Positions 39,384-48,138 of a stretch of DNA of 64,000 nucleotides are shown one piece after another (position 1 is the stretch's first letter; each line of letters starts with the position of its first letter). The position numbers and the translations under genes were made by a program. The notes under the pieces are model-generated. The model saw only the letters and a list, made by a program, of their open reading frames with translations. It did not search any database and had not been told where the DNA came from. Source of the DNA: CBDDLD01 sp965230605 (lineage in GTDB: Bacteria; Bacteroidota; Bacteroidia; Flavobacteriales; Flavobacteriaceae); contig CBDDLD010000004.1 in NCBI GenBank assembly GCA_965230605.1, positions 124,001 to 188,000 of the forward strand, in the 5' to 3' direction.

Positions 39384-40117
39384 ACGATAACGGATTCTTT
39401 AATTTGAGATTCTACAAACGAGATCAAAGTATCTTTATTGGGATGATCTTTAATTTCAATTGGTGTGTGAACTTTAAACTTGATATGAGCCCCTATCCCC
39501 ATTGGAAATTTACCATAGCGCAATGTTCTCCATGAATTATTGATAGTAATAGGTAGTACAATCCCTTCTGGGATGTACTTTAGCATGGTAGCCAATCCTT
39601 TTGTCTTGAAAGGTTTTGGGACACCATTTCGACTTCGTGTTCCTTCAGGAAAAATAACAGCTGCCCATTTGTTATCGTTGATACGTTGTGCAAACTCCTC
39701 AATGGCTTTAATAGATCCTAAGGCGTCTTTCCTGTCTATAAGCACTGAACCACCATGCCTCAAATTATAAGAGACACTGGGAATACCTTTACCCAATTCC
39801 TTCTTACTGATAAATTTTACATGATGCTTACGCAAATACCATATTATCGGAGGTATGTCATACATACTTTGATGATTAGATACGATAATAATAGGACGGT
39901 TTAATGGAATACTATGAGAGTTTTTAAAAGTGAAACGCGTTCCTAAAATATTAAGGCATCGCATCAGGAAAAATTGTAGCCAATCGACACTGATTTTATG
40001 TGCTTTATAACCAAAAAGGTTGTGACAAAACCATTGAATAGGGTGAAATATTACCAAGGTTAGGCCGAAACACAAAAAATATAAAATAGTGACTGGGTAA
40101 GCTAAAAGTTTAAGCAT
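39380..40117 (-). CDS. plsC: 1-acyl-sn-glycerol-3-phosphate acyltransferase
   Basis: A 245-residue membrane-associated acyltransferase with an N-terminal hydrophobic segment (about 8-28). The catalytic motif N-H-Q-S-M-Y-D (81-87; NHx4D form) and the phosphate-binding F-P-E-G-T-R-S near 156 are both intact. It transfers an acyl group to lysophosphatidate in phospholipid synthesis; other lysophospholipid substrates are possible. Confidence 0.9.
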   Translation of the reverse strand: MLKLLAYPVTILYFLCFGLTLVIFHPIQWFCHNLFGYKAHKISVDWLQFFLMRCLNILGTRFTFKNSHSIPLNRPIIIVSNHQSMYDIPPIIWYLRKHHVKFISKKELGKGIPSVSYNLRHGGSVLIDRKDALGSIKAIEEFAQRINDNKWAAVIFPEGTRSRNGVPKPFKTKGLATMLKYIPEGIVLPITINNSWRTLRYGKFPMGIGAHIKFKVHTPIEIKDHPNKDTLISFVESQIKESVIV

Positions 40118-40173
40118 TACAGTTTTGATCGTTTAGTAGATCAAAAATAATCAAAAACTAAAAGTGATGTATA

Positions 40174-40572
40174 TTAAAATAAGGGGACACAAGCATTATC
40201 TACACAATCAAAACCTACGGGTTCATCAGGCTCTACACAATCAGAGGCTATATCACACATTAGATTAAAATCTTGTTCTATATCGTTATAAACATCTACC
40301 ATATTGGCCAGTAGCAATGTGTCTATTGATGTAGAATAAATGATATAGGATCTTGGAGAACCACAAGGTTGTACACCAAAAGCGATAGAGCGACATTCAA
40401 AATCATCCGTACACACAGATGTGCTTACTAAATTTTGTATATCAGATTCGAGGGCTTGCAAAGAAATAACATAATCATCACAAGTAAGTGTAAGATCATC
40501 ATCTTCGCATGTTATAGCCATAAATAGTATAGAAGACACTATTAAAAACATAAATAAAGTAGACCTTTTCAT
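40174..40572 (-). CDS. Small Cys-rich lipoprotein of unknown function
   Basis: The longest frame starts at 40629, but the ATG at 40572 (M-K-R-S-T-L-F) begins a clean lipoprotein signal: a charged start, a hydrophobic core and A-I-T-C near residues 20-23. I prefer that start, giving 132 residues. The mature part is acidic with about nine Cys, probably as disulfides. No family recognised. It has no close operon partner. Confidence 0.65.
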   Translation of the reverse strand: MKRSTLFMFLIVSSILFMAITCEDDDLTLTCDDYVISLQALESDIQNLVSTSVCTDDFECRSIAFGVQPCGSPRSYIIYSTSIDTLLLANMVDVYNDIEQDFNLMCDIASDCVEPDEPVGFDCVDNACVPLF

Positions 40573-40627
40573 AACGGTAGCTTTATTACTAAGATACAGA
40601 AACTTTAAAAGGGTTGCGTGTAAAAAC

Positions 40628-40656
40628 AAAAAACCACGATTAATATCGTGGTTTTT
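40628..40656 (-). terminator. Rho-independent terminator after the bacilliredoxin gene
   Basis: A 12-bp stem (AAAAACCACGAT/ATCGTGGTTTTT) with a 4-base loop starts 20 bp past the stop at 40676; on the minus strand it is followed by T-rich sequence. Confidence 0.85.
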
Positions 40657-40675
40657 AACTTTTTAAATAAATATA

Positions 40676-41086
40676 CTAGCAATGTTCATTGTAAGCATCC
40701 ATAAGATTCTCAGCAATTAATTCTGCTGGACGACCTTCAATATGATGACGCTCTAGCATATGAACTAATTCACCATCTTTAAATAAGGCCATACTTGGTG
40801 AGCTTGGCGGAAAAGGAATCATATATTCTCTTGCTTTGTCTGTAGCTTCTCTATCTACACCTGCAAAAACCGTGACTAAATGATCAGGATGCTTTGCATT
40901 TTGTAAGCTTAATCGCGCTCCAGGTCTTGCATTTGCTGCAGCACAACCGCAAACAGAATTTACAACAACAAGAGTTGTACCTTCTTTTGCAATGGCATTA
41001 TCTACAGCTTCAGTGGTATGTAATTCTTCAAAACCAACATTGGTTAAATCTTCACGCATTGGCTTTACTAATTCTGCTGGATACAT
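40676..41086 (-). CDS. BrxA/BrxB-family bacilliredoxin
   Basis: A 136-residue thioredoxin-like protein with the unusual active site C46-G-C48 in N-S-V-C-G-C-A-A-A, diagnostic for bacilliredoxins (YphP/YqiW). In Firmicutes these remove bacillithiol from S-bacillithiolated proteins; the same chemistry with bacillithiol is plausible in this phylum. Monocistronic, with its own terminator. Confidence 0.92.
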   Translation of the reverse strand: MYPAELVKPMREDLTNVGFEELHTTEAVDNAIAKEGTTLVVVNSVCGCAAANARPGARLSLQNAKHPDHLVTVFAGVDREATDKAREYMIPFPPSSPSMALFKDGELVHMLERHHIEGRPAELIAENLMDAYNEHC

Positions 41087-41201
41087 ATTTAATTTTTTTA
41101 ATTAACACTTTTGAAATGCAAAGATACCAATTGTGTAACAAACTATTGATTTACTATACCAACAAATAGTATATTTAGCCATAAATAAAATCTATAGTAG
41201 T

Positions 41202-41993
41202 ATGAGCTTTTCAAAATGGATTGGAGCAGCATTAGGATGGTCCTTCGGAGGACCTATTGGAGCCATTATTGGCATGGCCCTAGGAAGTCTAGTAGATAAC
41301 GTGTCTGATGGGTTTAAAGACCCACAATTAGGCCAAGGCAAGCAACGGAAACAACAGCGAAGAGATCCATACAGGAGACAGCCTAACTATAGAACTCAAG
41401 AGCGTCCAAAAACCCAATCCGGAGATTTTGAAGTCAGTCTACTTATTTTGGCATCAGTAGTTATAAAAGCAGATGGTGTACAGGATGAGAGAGAACTCAA
41501 CTTTGTTAGACAACAATTTGCTTCCATGTACGGAAAGCAACGTGCCAACCATGCTTTCCAATTGTTTAAGCGTATTAGCAAACAAAACATTTCTACCCGA
41601 CAGGTCTGTAATCAGATCAGGCAAATGATGGATCATGCGTCAAGGTTACAATTATTACATTTTTTGTTTGGAATTGCAAAAGCAGATGGTCGAGTTACTG
41701 AAGATGAGGTAAGGCAGATTTATACCATTTCGGGATATCTCAGAATTAGCAATAAAGATTATGAGAGCATTAAAGCAATGTTCTATAACAGTAAAGAGAA
41801 TGCCTATAAGATCTTAGAAATTGACAAATCCGCGACCGTTGATGAAATAAAAAAAGCCTATCGCAAAATGGCGAAGAAATATCACCCGGACCGTTTAGCG
41901 CATCTTGGGAAGGAGCATCAAAAAGGTGCCGAAGAAAAGTTTAGACAGGTTCAAGAAGCTTATGAAACCATTCAAAATGAACGAGGATTTTAA
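41202..41993 (+). CDS. TerB-DnaJ domain co-chaperone (DjlA-like)
   Basis: A 263-residue protein with a Gly-rich hydrophobic N terminus (5-32, a glycine-zipper-like membrane segment), a Gln/Arg-rich linker (48-68), a TerB/tellurite-resistance domain (about 70-190, with two K-A-D-G repeats), and a J domain (about 198-263) containing the H-P-D triad. This is the order seen in DjlA-like membrane co-chaperones that stimulate DnaK. The next gene starts 3 bp after the stop. Confidence 0.88.
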   Translation: MSFSKWIGAALGWSFGGPIGAIIGMALGSLVDNVSDGFKDPQLGQGKQRKQQRRDPYRRQPNYRTQERPKTQSGDFEVSLLILASVVIKADGVQDERELNFVRQQFASMYGKQRANHAFQLFKRISKQNISTRQVCNQIRQMMDHASRLQLLHFLFGIAKADGRVTEDEVRQIYTISGYLRISNKDYESIKAMFYNSKENAYKILEIDKSATVDEIKKAYRKMAKKYHPDRLAHLGKEHQKGAEEKFRQVQEAYETIQNERGF

Positions 41994-41996
41994 TAG

Positions 41997-42191
41997 ATGT
42001 ATTGGTTAATAGGCACCATATCGATTTTTGTTATTGCTGTTATAATCATTAAATTAACACTGAATACAAAGGATAATCCGGATTCTAAATTAGGAATACT
42101 TGAACATCCGAGTACATTTGAAAAACAAGAGACCGAGTATGTGGATTATGAGTTAGACCAGACGGAGTTAAAAGACGAACCCCATGATTAA
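41997..42191 (+). CDS. Small single-pass membrane protein of unknown function
   Basis: A 64-residue protein with one TM helix (about 3-22) and an acidic tail. It sits 3 bp after the TerB-DnaJ gene and overlaps the next gene by 8 bp, so the operon context supports it as real. No family recognised. Confidence 0.6.
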   Translation: MYWLIGTISIFVIAVIIIKLTLNTKDNPDSKLGILEHPSTFEKQETEYVDYELDQTELKDEPHD

Positions 42192-42876
42192 ATTTTTTAG
42201 GCAAATTCGACAAACATTTATCAAAGATGGTAAGTCAAGTCAATACTTCAAATATGCCGTAGGAGAAATAGTTCTTGTAGTTATAGGTATTCTTATCGCA
42301 CTAAGTATTAACACATGGTATGCCAACAAGAAGACTAATTATGATAAGGATTTGGTGATTTCTAAAATTAAGGAAGAGGTAAAGAATAATAGTTTAGAGC
42401 TGGAAAAAACGAATGCCAAAAACCAGTTGATCTCTAAAGCATTTGATGAGTATAGAGTCTTTTATAAAGGGACTTCCTCAGTGGTTGTTATAGCCCCTGA
42501 TGAACTTGCTAGACTCAGAAAAAAATATCCCGGTTTTTATACAGTAAAAGATTCCATTCAGCTAGACTCTGGTAAGTACCAATATTCAGGAGGATCTACT
42601 ATTGAATTAGATATACCCGAGCTCACATCTATAGCATGGAAAACCACACAAACTATTAATATCGTTAATGAATTTGATTACGATTGCCTCTATGATCTTG
42701 AGAATATGTATAATTTACAAGAGCGTGTAGAAAGGGAAATAGACAAAGCTGCTGAAGCACTACAGAAAAGTGATATTAAAGCACTATTTGCCATTTTGAA
42801 TGTCTTGAATCAATTAGATACACAGCTACTCGAAAGCTATACTGAAGTACTTAACAGTATAGATAATTGCAGATGA
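42184..42876 (+). CDS. DUF6090-like membrane protein
   Basis: A 230-residue protein. Its start, M-I-K-F-F-R-Q-I-R followed near 25-48 by Y-A-V-G-E-I-V-L-V-V-I-G-I-L-I-A-L, is the typical opening of the DUF6090 family, which is expanded in Bacteroidota. One TM helix (about 29-47) is followed by a largely helical periplasmic region. Function unknown. It overlaps the upstream small gene by 8 bp and is followed after 1 bp by the zinc-finger gene. Confidence 0.78.
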   Translation: MIKFFRQIRQTFIKDGKSSQYFKYAVGEIVLVVIGILIALSINTWYANKKTNYDKDLVISKIKEEVKNNSLELEKTNAKNQLISKAFDEYRVFYKGTSSVVVIAPDELARLRKKYPGFYTVKDSIQLDSGKYQYSGGSTIELDIPELTSIAWKTTQTINIVNEFDYDCLYDLENMYNLQERVEREIDKAAEALQKSDIKALFAILNVLNQLDTQLLESYTEVLNSIDNCR

Positions 42877-42877
42877 T

Positions 42878-43201
42878 ATGGAGGCGAAGGATATTAAAAA
42901 AAAGATTTTAGAGGAGGTCGCTAAGACCGAAAAACAAATTGAAGATTACAAAGCTTTAACCAAACCTATCGCTCCTAATGATGCTATCGGAAGAGTGAGC
43001 CGTATGGATGCGATTAATAACAAAAGTGTCAATGAAGCTTCATTACGACAAGCCAAAAATAAACTTGTTAATTTGAAACGTGTTCTTGATAAGTTTGGAA
43101 CAGAGGGTTTTGGGATTTGTTTAAATTGTAAACAACCGATACCCGTTGGACGCATTCTAATAAGGCCTCAAAGCCTATTGTGCGTTAATTGTGCACGTTA
43201 A
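42878..43201 (+). CDS. DksA/TraR-type C4 zinc-finger protein
   Basis: A 107-residue protein with a coiled-coil N-terminal half and a C-terminal C4 zinc finger, C-L-N-C (about 86-89) and C-V-N-C (about 103-106), as in DksA/TraR proteins that bind the RNA polymerase secondary channel. The D-A-x-x-A tip motif of classic DksA is not obvious; A-P-N-D-A-I-G occurs at the coiled-coil turn instead. Last gene of the four-gene plus-strand run from 41202. Confidence 0.87.
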   Translation: MEAKDIKKKILEEVAKTEKQIEDYKALTKPIAPNDAIGRVSRMDAINNKSVNEASLRQAKNKLVNLKRVLDKFGTEGFGICLNCKQPIPVGRILIRPQSLLCVNCAR

Positions 43202-43207
43202 ATCTGC

Positions 43208-43354
43208 CTATTTAGTGTCTTTATTTTTGCGCTGCTTTTCTATGTATTTAAAATAGCGTTGTGTTTTGTACTTTCTGTAAAACAAAACACAAAGCGCGAA
43301 AAAACCGAGGATTAATAACCCATTTTTACCGGAGAGATAGTTAAGGAATTCCAT
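43208..43354 (-). CDS. Putative 48-residue membrane peptide
   Basis: Starts ATG 43354, ends TAG 43208. The product has a short N terminus, one hydrophobic helix (about residues 11-27, L-L-I-L-G-F-F-A-L-C-V-L-F) and a strongly basic tail (K/R/Q/Y rich), so it is a plausible single-pass membrane protein with its C terminus inside. It fills an otherwise empty 200-bp gap. No homology known to me; coding status rests on composition alone. Confidence 0.4.
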   Translation of the reverse strand: MEFLNYLSGKNGLLILGFFALCVLFYRKYKTQRYFKYIEKQRKNKDTK

Positions 43355-43402
43355 AGTGATTGTCAATTTGAGCTAAGGTATAGTCGTAAATTAGGTGAAA
43401 GC

Positions 43403-44602
43403 TTACTTTTTATTTAGATAATAAGGATCAATCTTTAACCCATGTAATGTGCCATCAGCCTTCACAATTTTATTAAAATGGGGTATGGAATAACTCCAAA
43501 AGTGGATCATTGGTATTTGTTCTTTTATTTTCAAAACTTTAGAGCGTTCCAAATTCTGGAATTCGGTATTATAAATTTCAATAGCTCTTTTATTTCGTTT
43601 ATCTGTGTAAACTGATTGAATAGTTGCTGTTAAATCTAAGAAAGCTGAATAACGAGAGTCTAAATCATAAATAGAGACTATTGGTATATTTTTCTCAATA
43701 CAATTTTCGACAAATTGTATTAGTTGACTACTATCGGCTCTTATATCGTCAATTGTAATAGTCCCGTTTTTTAATTGAATAATTTTGACTTTTGGGTAGG
43801 TATATGATTCAAATGGAGGAGGTGGAGGAGGAAATGCGTATGGGATATCTAGACTTTTTATATATGTGTGATTCTCTAAATATTCTTTATTAAAAAAAGG
43901 CCTTAGTTGTTTATGTAGAATTTGGTATTTATAATGAATACCAGCCTTTTGGTTATATGAAATCGTTATATGATTTACAAAGATTAATCTCATTTGGTTT
44001 TTTAGCATTAAGTCCATTAACACAAATTCTAGATCTCTCATTTTAGTATTGTGATCAATAAAGAAATATTCGTAAGGTTTCTCATGGTAACCATAATCGT
44101 AAACGGTTATTAAATCCTCGTGAGAAATATAGTTATCATTATACATTAATGAATGTTCACCCGTATCATGTCGCCTACCTAAAAATTTAAAGTATGGGTC
44201 ATCCTTGACCTTTTCAGAGCTAAATAGTGTTGTGTCTAACCTCGGTAAATCAATTTTAATTTTTGACTTTGCTAAATGATGCTCTTTAGACATGCCGGAG
44301 AGAATTCTGGTATATTTTTGATTTTCATTTATGACCAGTGTATCATCAATAATTTTATATTTTACTTGATAATCCTTAAATTTTAATATGCCATTTTGAA
44401 TGCTTGCAGAGAATGTACTCCAGTGATCGAAGTAGATATAATTAAATAGGATGCTATCATTTCTAATAATAATTTGAGCTGGCTTGTCATTATCCCAATA
44501 ACTGTCCGAAGCAAAATCGAAATACCACACGCCTTCAAGATTATTTTGATTACTACAGGATAATAGGGAAAGAAAAATAAGTAAAGTAAATAGCTGTTTC
44601 AT
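43403..44602 (-). CDS. Lipoprotein of unknown function
   Basis: I place the start at 44602 (M-K-Q-L-F-T-L-L) rather than the upstream in-frame ATG at 44617, because it gives a textbook lipoprotein signal with lipobox L-S-L-L-S-C. The product is 399 residues. The N-terminal 100 residues look like a beta-rich lipocalin-type domain (G-V-W-Y-F-D). A polyproline run of seven Pro interrupted once occurs near 268. The C-terminal third (I-K-N-I-P/I-V-S-I-like strands and helices) faintly recalls the periplasmic ExbD fold, but this is weak. It is monocistronic and likely membrane-anchored. Confidence 0.65.
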   Translation of the reverse strand: MKQLFTLLIFLSLLSCSNQNNLEGVWYFDFASDSYWDNDKPAQIIIRNDSILFNYIYFDHWSTFSASIQNGILKFKDYQVKYKIIDDTLVINENQKYTRILSGMSKEHHLAKSKIKIDLPRLDTTLFSSEKVKDDPYFKFLGRRHDTGEHSLMYNDNYISHEDLITVYDYGYHEKPYEYFFIDHNTKMRDLEFVLMDLMLKNQMRLIFVNHITISYNQKAGIHYKYQILHKQLRPFFNKEYLENHTYIKSLDIPYAFPPPPPPFESYTYPKVKIIQLKNGTITIDDIRADSSQLIQFVENCIEKNIPIVSIYDLDSRYSAFLDLTATIQSVYTDKRNKRAIEIYNTEFQNLERSKVLKIKEQIPMIHFWSYSIPHFNKIVKADGTLHGLKIDPYYLNKK

Positions 44603-44683
44603 GATATATTTAGCCACAATAAAAATACCAAAGTGGTGTTTTTATAAGGTATTTAAAAATTATACTTCTAACTAATGAATCTC

Positions 44684-44992
44684 CTAAATTTTATGGTTAA
44701 GAAAATTCCAACTAGGATTAAAACTATTAATTAAGTCTTCTTTTTTCTTTCTACTCCACCCCTTAATTTCTTTTTCTCTTTTTATAGCATCATTTATCTC
44801 AAAAAAATGGTCGTAGTATATCAGAAAAAAGCATTTGTATCTGGTTGTGAATGCTTTCGAAAATGGTTGGGGGTTATTGTGAAAATGTAATCTGTCTCTG
44901 AGGTTATTGGTCACGCCAGTATATAATACGGTTTTAGTTTTATTTGTTAGAATGTATACAAAATAATTATGATCAGCCGATACTTTCATCAT
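44684..44992 (-). CDS. GIY-YIG nuclease family protein (small UPF0213/URI-like)
   Basis: A 102-residue single-domain protein. The core motif is F-V-Y-I-L near 11-15 paired with L-Y-T-G-V-T near 24-29; the conserved Arg is in L-R-D-R-L-H near 32-37, and the metal-binding Glu is in K-R-E-K-E-I-K-G-W near 71-79. All catalytic positions are kept, so it may cut DNA. It stands alone, with a 78-bp imperfect inverted repeat just upstream and a related short motif (AATGAATCTCC) at its 3' end, which suggests that the gene and repeat form one unit. Confidence 0.85.
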   Translation of the reverse strand: MMKVSADHNYFVYILTNKTKTVLYTGVTNNLRDRLHFHNNPQPFSKAFTTRYKCFFLIYYDHFFEINDAIKREKEIKGWSRKKKEDLINSFNPSWNFLNHKI

Positions 44993-45012
44993 CCATAAAT
45001 ATATTAAAATAT

Positions 45013-45090
45013 GAGATTCTTCACTGCCGCTCAGAATGACATACTAACTTTGAATGTCATTCAGAAGGAACGAAGTGACTGATGAATCTC
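45013..45090. repeat. Imperfect inverted repeat (REP-like) upstream of the GIY-YIG gene
   Basis: The left arm begins GAGATTCTTCACTG and ends CAGAATGACA (45013-45041). The right arm (45055-45090) reads TGTCATTCAGAAGG and ends TGATGAATCTC, which is the reverse complement with small gaps. The centre is about 13 bp. The half-site TGATGAATCTC recurs as TAATGAATCTC at 44673-44683, on the other side of the nuclease gene. No coding frame covers it. Confidence 0.75.
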
Positions 45091-45105
45091 TCAGGATAAG
45101 ATGAA

Positions 45106-46266
45106 TTACCCCCTAAATAAAAAGAAGTCTTTTTTAATGTCTTCGATTTGACTATCCTCATTGGTAATAATATAATTAATAGCCTCATCGGTGAAATGCT
45201 TGCCTTTAGAAGTTAATGAAATGATCTTTTTATCGATAGTAATCATATTATTCTTTAACGCTAAATCTAAAACCGATTTCGAACGTACCTTTTGCCAATT
45301 GATATGCTCGTTGAGGTGATTCACATGGCGCTCTTGTTCTTCTGTATGATTTCTTAGATGTAATAGAAATGTGAGCAAAGAAACTTCAATTTGTTGCTGC
45401 TTTTCTCTGTAAAGCACAGCAATAATACCACGACTGGGAGCAAACAAATACACGGCCAAGAACAATACCCCTAAAACGGTGGTTATAGACCCAGCAATAG
45501 AAGCATCAAGCCAGTGTGCTACCCAGTAGCCTGAAATTGCACTAAAGACACCAAAAATAACAGCGAGAACGATCATTTTCTTGAGATCTTTGGTCAATAA
45601 GTAAGCGGCTGCAGCGGGAGCAATCATAAGCGCGACCACTAGAATTGCACCTACAGCATCAAAAGCCCCAACTGTAGTCACAGAGGATACAGACATTAAT
45701 CCATAATGAATAATTACCGGAGAAAATCCTAGTGTAGAGGCTAAGCCTTTATCAAAAGTACTAAGCTTCAATTCTTTAAAAAACGCGAATAGTAAGAGTA
45801 ATGTAATGATGAGTATAATACTAATGACCCATAGAGATTTTGGACCTATATCAACATCACTGATCATCAATCGGTCAAAAGGTGCAAAGGCAAGTTCTCC
45901 TAAAAGTACAGCATCTACATCTAAGTGTACATCATTAGCATTCTTTGCAATGAGGATAACACCAATACTGAATAAGACCGGGAATACCAACCCTATAGCA
46001 GTATCCTCTTTCACCAATCCGGTTTTTTGGATGTATTCCACCAGTACAACAGTAATAACACCGGTTACCGCTGCTAATAAGATCAGAAGCGGTGAATTGA
46101 GGTCTTGGGTGATAAAGAACCCTACAACAATACCCGGCAAAATAGAATGACTAATAGCATCACTTATCATGGCCATTTTTCTCAATACTAAAAAAGTGCC
46201 CGGAATAGCACAGGTAATAGCTACAAGGCTTGCAATGATCTGTATTTCAAGTTGTGCGCTACTCAT
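45106..46266 (-). CDS. Metal ABC transporter permease with C-terminal winged-helix-like extension
   Basis: A 386-residue permease of the ZnuB/MntB/TroC family. Residues 1-280 contain about eight TM helices with M-I-S-D-A-I-S-H-S-I-L-P-G (33-45), the conserved coupling loop. The last 85 residues are soluble and resemble a DtxR-type winged helix (S-V-L-D-L-A-L-K-N-N-M-I), an extension absent from the usual 270-290-residue proteins. It is the last gene of the importer operon and overlaps the other permease by 8 bp. The presence of two different permeases suggests a heterodimer. Confidence 0.9.
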   Translation of the reverse strand: MSSAQLEIQIIASLVAITCAIPGTFLVLRKMAMISDAISHSILPGIVVGFFITQDLNSPLLILLAAVTGVITVVLVEYIQKTGLVKEDTAIGLVFPVLFSIGVILIAKNANDVHLDVDAVLLGELAFAPFDRLMISDVDIGPKSLWVISIILIITLLLLFAFFKELKLSTFDKGLASTLGFSPVIIHYGLMSVSSVTTVGAFDAVGAILVVALMIAPAAAAYLLTKDLKKMIVLAVIFGVFSAISGYWVAHWLDASIAGSITTVLGVLFLAVYLFAPSRGIIAVLYREKQQQIEVSLLTFLLHLRNHTEEQERHVNHLNEHINWQKVRSKSVLDLALKNNMITIDKKIISLTSKGKHFTDEAINYIITNEDSQIEDIKKDFFLFRG

Positions 46267-47326
46267 TAGTAGTTGTTAATTGGTCATATAAATTAGAAGC
46301 CGTATTAAAGCCTTCTTGTGTTAAACTCCACATGTTTCCATCTAAAGTTACATATTCTCGTTTCACTAATTTTTGCAATGTTTTTCTAGTGAAACCTTGA
46401 AAATTATTTAAGATCTTAATAGTATGTGGATGCGATATATTATCGTGTGTTTTGGCAATATTATACATGAAGGCCAAAGTTTTATTCAATTCGAGGTCTC
46501 GTCGGTTTTTAATGAATCGGATTTGCTTGAATAACAGTCCCCGACCTGGTGAAAAAATGAAAGATATAAACACAAAAACCGCTGCAATGATGACAATTAC
46601 TGGCCCTGTAGATAGGTTATTCTGACTAGCACTAATGGCTGTTCCGATCACACCAGAAAAGGCACCAAATAAAGCGGCTAGTATAACCATAACCCCAAGG
46701 CTATTGGTCCACTGTCTCGCCGCAGCTGCTGGGGCTAATAGCATGGCACTCATTAAAACGACACCAACGGTTTGTAAGCCAAGAACAATAGCTAAAACAA
46801 TAAAACTTGTAATGAGAACATCTATGGTCTTTGTATTAAAACCAAGTGTTTTGGTGTAATCCGCATCAAATAATAAAATCTTGAACTCCTTCCAGAAGAG
46901 TAGAAGTATAACGACGCATAACCCGGTTACGATAGACATTAGCCAAACATCACTTTCTACTAATGTTGCGGCTTGCCCAAAAAGGTATTTATCTAGTCCG
47001 GCCTGATTGGCATTTGGCTGCTTTTGAATAAAGGTGAGTAAGAGCATACCAAAACCAAAAAATAAAGATAAAATAAGCCCTAAGGCAGTATCTGATTTTA
47101 AATAAGTTTTTTTAGTAATACCTCTAATCCAAAAGGTGCCAATTAATCCGCTAATCAAAGCACCAATTAGTAAGACATTGCTCTCTTTCGCTCCGGTAAT
47201 TAGAAAGGCAATCGCAATACCTGGTAGAGCAGCATGAGAAATAGCATCACCTAATAAACTCTGTTTTCTCAATACGGCAAAGCTTCCCAACATACCACAG
47301 ACAGCCCCTAACACTGCTGTACCCAA
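46259..47326 (-). CDS. Metal ABC transporter permease, start codon uncertain
   Basis: A ZnuB/MntB-type permease with about eight TM helices, coupling loop L-L-G-D-A-I-S-H-A-A-L-P-G near 25-37, and a C-terminal winged-helix-like tail of about 70 residues. The only standard start I find is TTG at 47326. The frame remains open upstream to a stop at 47399, and those 24 codons read as a typical family N terminus (L-K-E-Y-I-E-L-V-F-S-D-Y-T-L-R-T), but contain no ATG, GTG or TTG. The real protein probably begins near 47386, at an ATA, or a base is wrong here. It lies just after the ATPase gene. Confidence 0.82.
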   Translation of the reverse strand: MGTAVLGAVCGMLGSFAVLRKQSLLGDAISHAALPGIAIAFLITGAKESNVLLIGALISGLIGTFWIRGITKKTYLKSDTALGLILSLFFGFGMLLLTFIQKQPNANQAGLDKYLFGQAATLVESDVWLMSIVTGLCVVILLLFWKEFKILLFDADYTKTLGFNTKTIDVLITSFIVLAIVLGLQTVGVVLMSAMLLAPAAAARQWTNSLGVMVILAALFGAFSGVIGTAISASQNNLSTGPVIVIIAAVFVFISFIFSPGRGLLFKQIRFIKNRRDLELNKTLAFMYNIAKTHDNISHPHTIKILNNFQGFTRKTLQKLVKREYVTLDGNMWSLTQEGFNTASNLYDQLTTTNE

Positions 47327-47403
47327 AGTGATCGTACGTAGTGTATAGTCTGAAAAAACGAGCTCTATGTATTCTTTTAAGTCTATAGGAAACTGTTTTT
47401 AAA

Positions 47404-48138
47404 TTATTCTTGAATACTTACCTTATAATTGATACCATAGGTTTTAGTAAGGTTATCATCATTAAAAATATCCTTTACGGGTCCAGTCGCAATCTTCTTC
47501 ACATTTAGGAAAGTGACCCAGTCAAAATACTCAGGAACTGTTTGCAGATCATGATGGACTACCACTAAGGTCTTCCCCGCTTTACGAAGCTCTTTTAAGA
47601 TATTAATAATGGCGATTTCAGTGGTAGCATCTACACCTTGAAAGGGCTCATCCATAAAATAGATAGATGCATTTTGCACTAAAGCTCTGGCGAGAAAAAT
47701 ACGTTGCTGTTGCCCTCCCGAAAGCTGGCTGATCTGACGATTTTTGAAAGAAAGCATACCTACTTTTTCTAAAGCTTCCAAAGCCGCCTTCTTTTCTTTC
47801 TGTCGAGGTCGTTTTATCCAGCCTAGGCTTCCATAAGTACCCATCATCACAACATCTAATGCCGTGGTTGGGAAATCCCAATCCACACTACCTTTTTGAG
47901 GCACATAGGCCACATGCTTACGTTGCTTATCGTATGGCTTATCATATATACTTATGCTTCCTGCTATAGGTTTTAAAATGCCTAAGATCGATTTTATTAA
48001 GGTAGATTTTCCTGCGCCATTAGGACCAACAATGGCCATAAGAACACCTTCAGGGATTTCGAGATCAATATCCCAAAGTACCGGCTTATAGTTATAAGCT
48101 ACGGTAAGGTCATCTACTTTTACAGCAATCTTTGTCAT
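47404..48138 (-). CDS. Metal ABC transporter ATP-binding protein
   Basis: A 244-residue ATPase with Walker [10 protein letters not shown] (38-46), signature L-S-G-G-Q-Q-Q-R (about 139-146), Walker B I-Y-F-M-D-E-P-F and the H-switch V-V-H-H-D. It matches the ZnuC/MntB group. It powers uptake by the two adjacent permeases. It overlaps the binding-protein gene by one base. Metal specificity (Mn, Zn or Fe) is set by the binding protein and not readable here. Confidence 0.94.
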   Translation of the reverse strand: MTKIAVKVDDLTVAYNYKPVLWDIDLEIPEGVLMAIVGPNGAGKSTLIKSILGILKPIAGSISIYDKPYDKQRKHVAYVPQKGSVDWDFPTTALDVVMMGTYGSLGWIKRPRQKEKKAALEALEKVGMLSFKNRQISQLSGGQQQRIFLARALVQNASIYFMDEPFQGVDATTEIAIINILKELRKAGKTLVVVHHDLQTVPEYFDWVTFLNVKKIATGPVKDIFNDDNLTKTYGINYKVSIQE

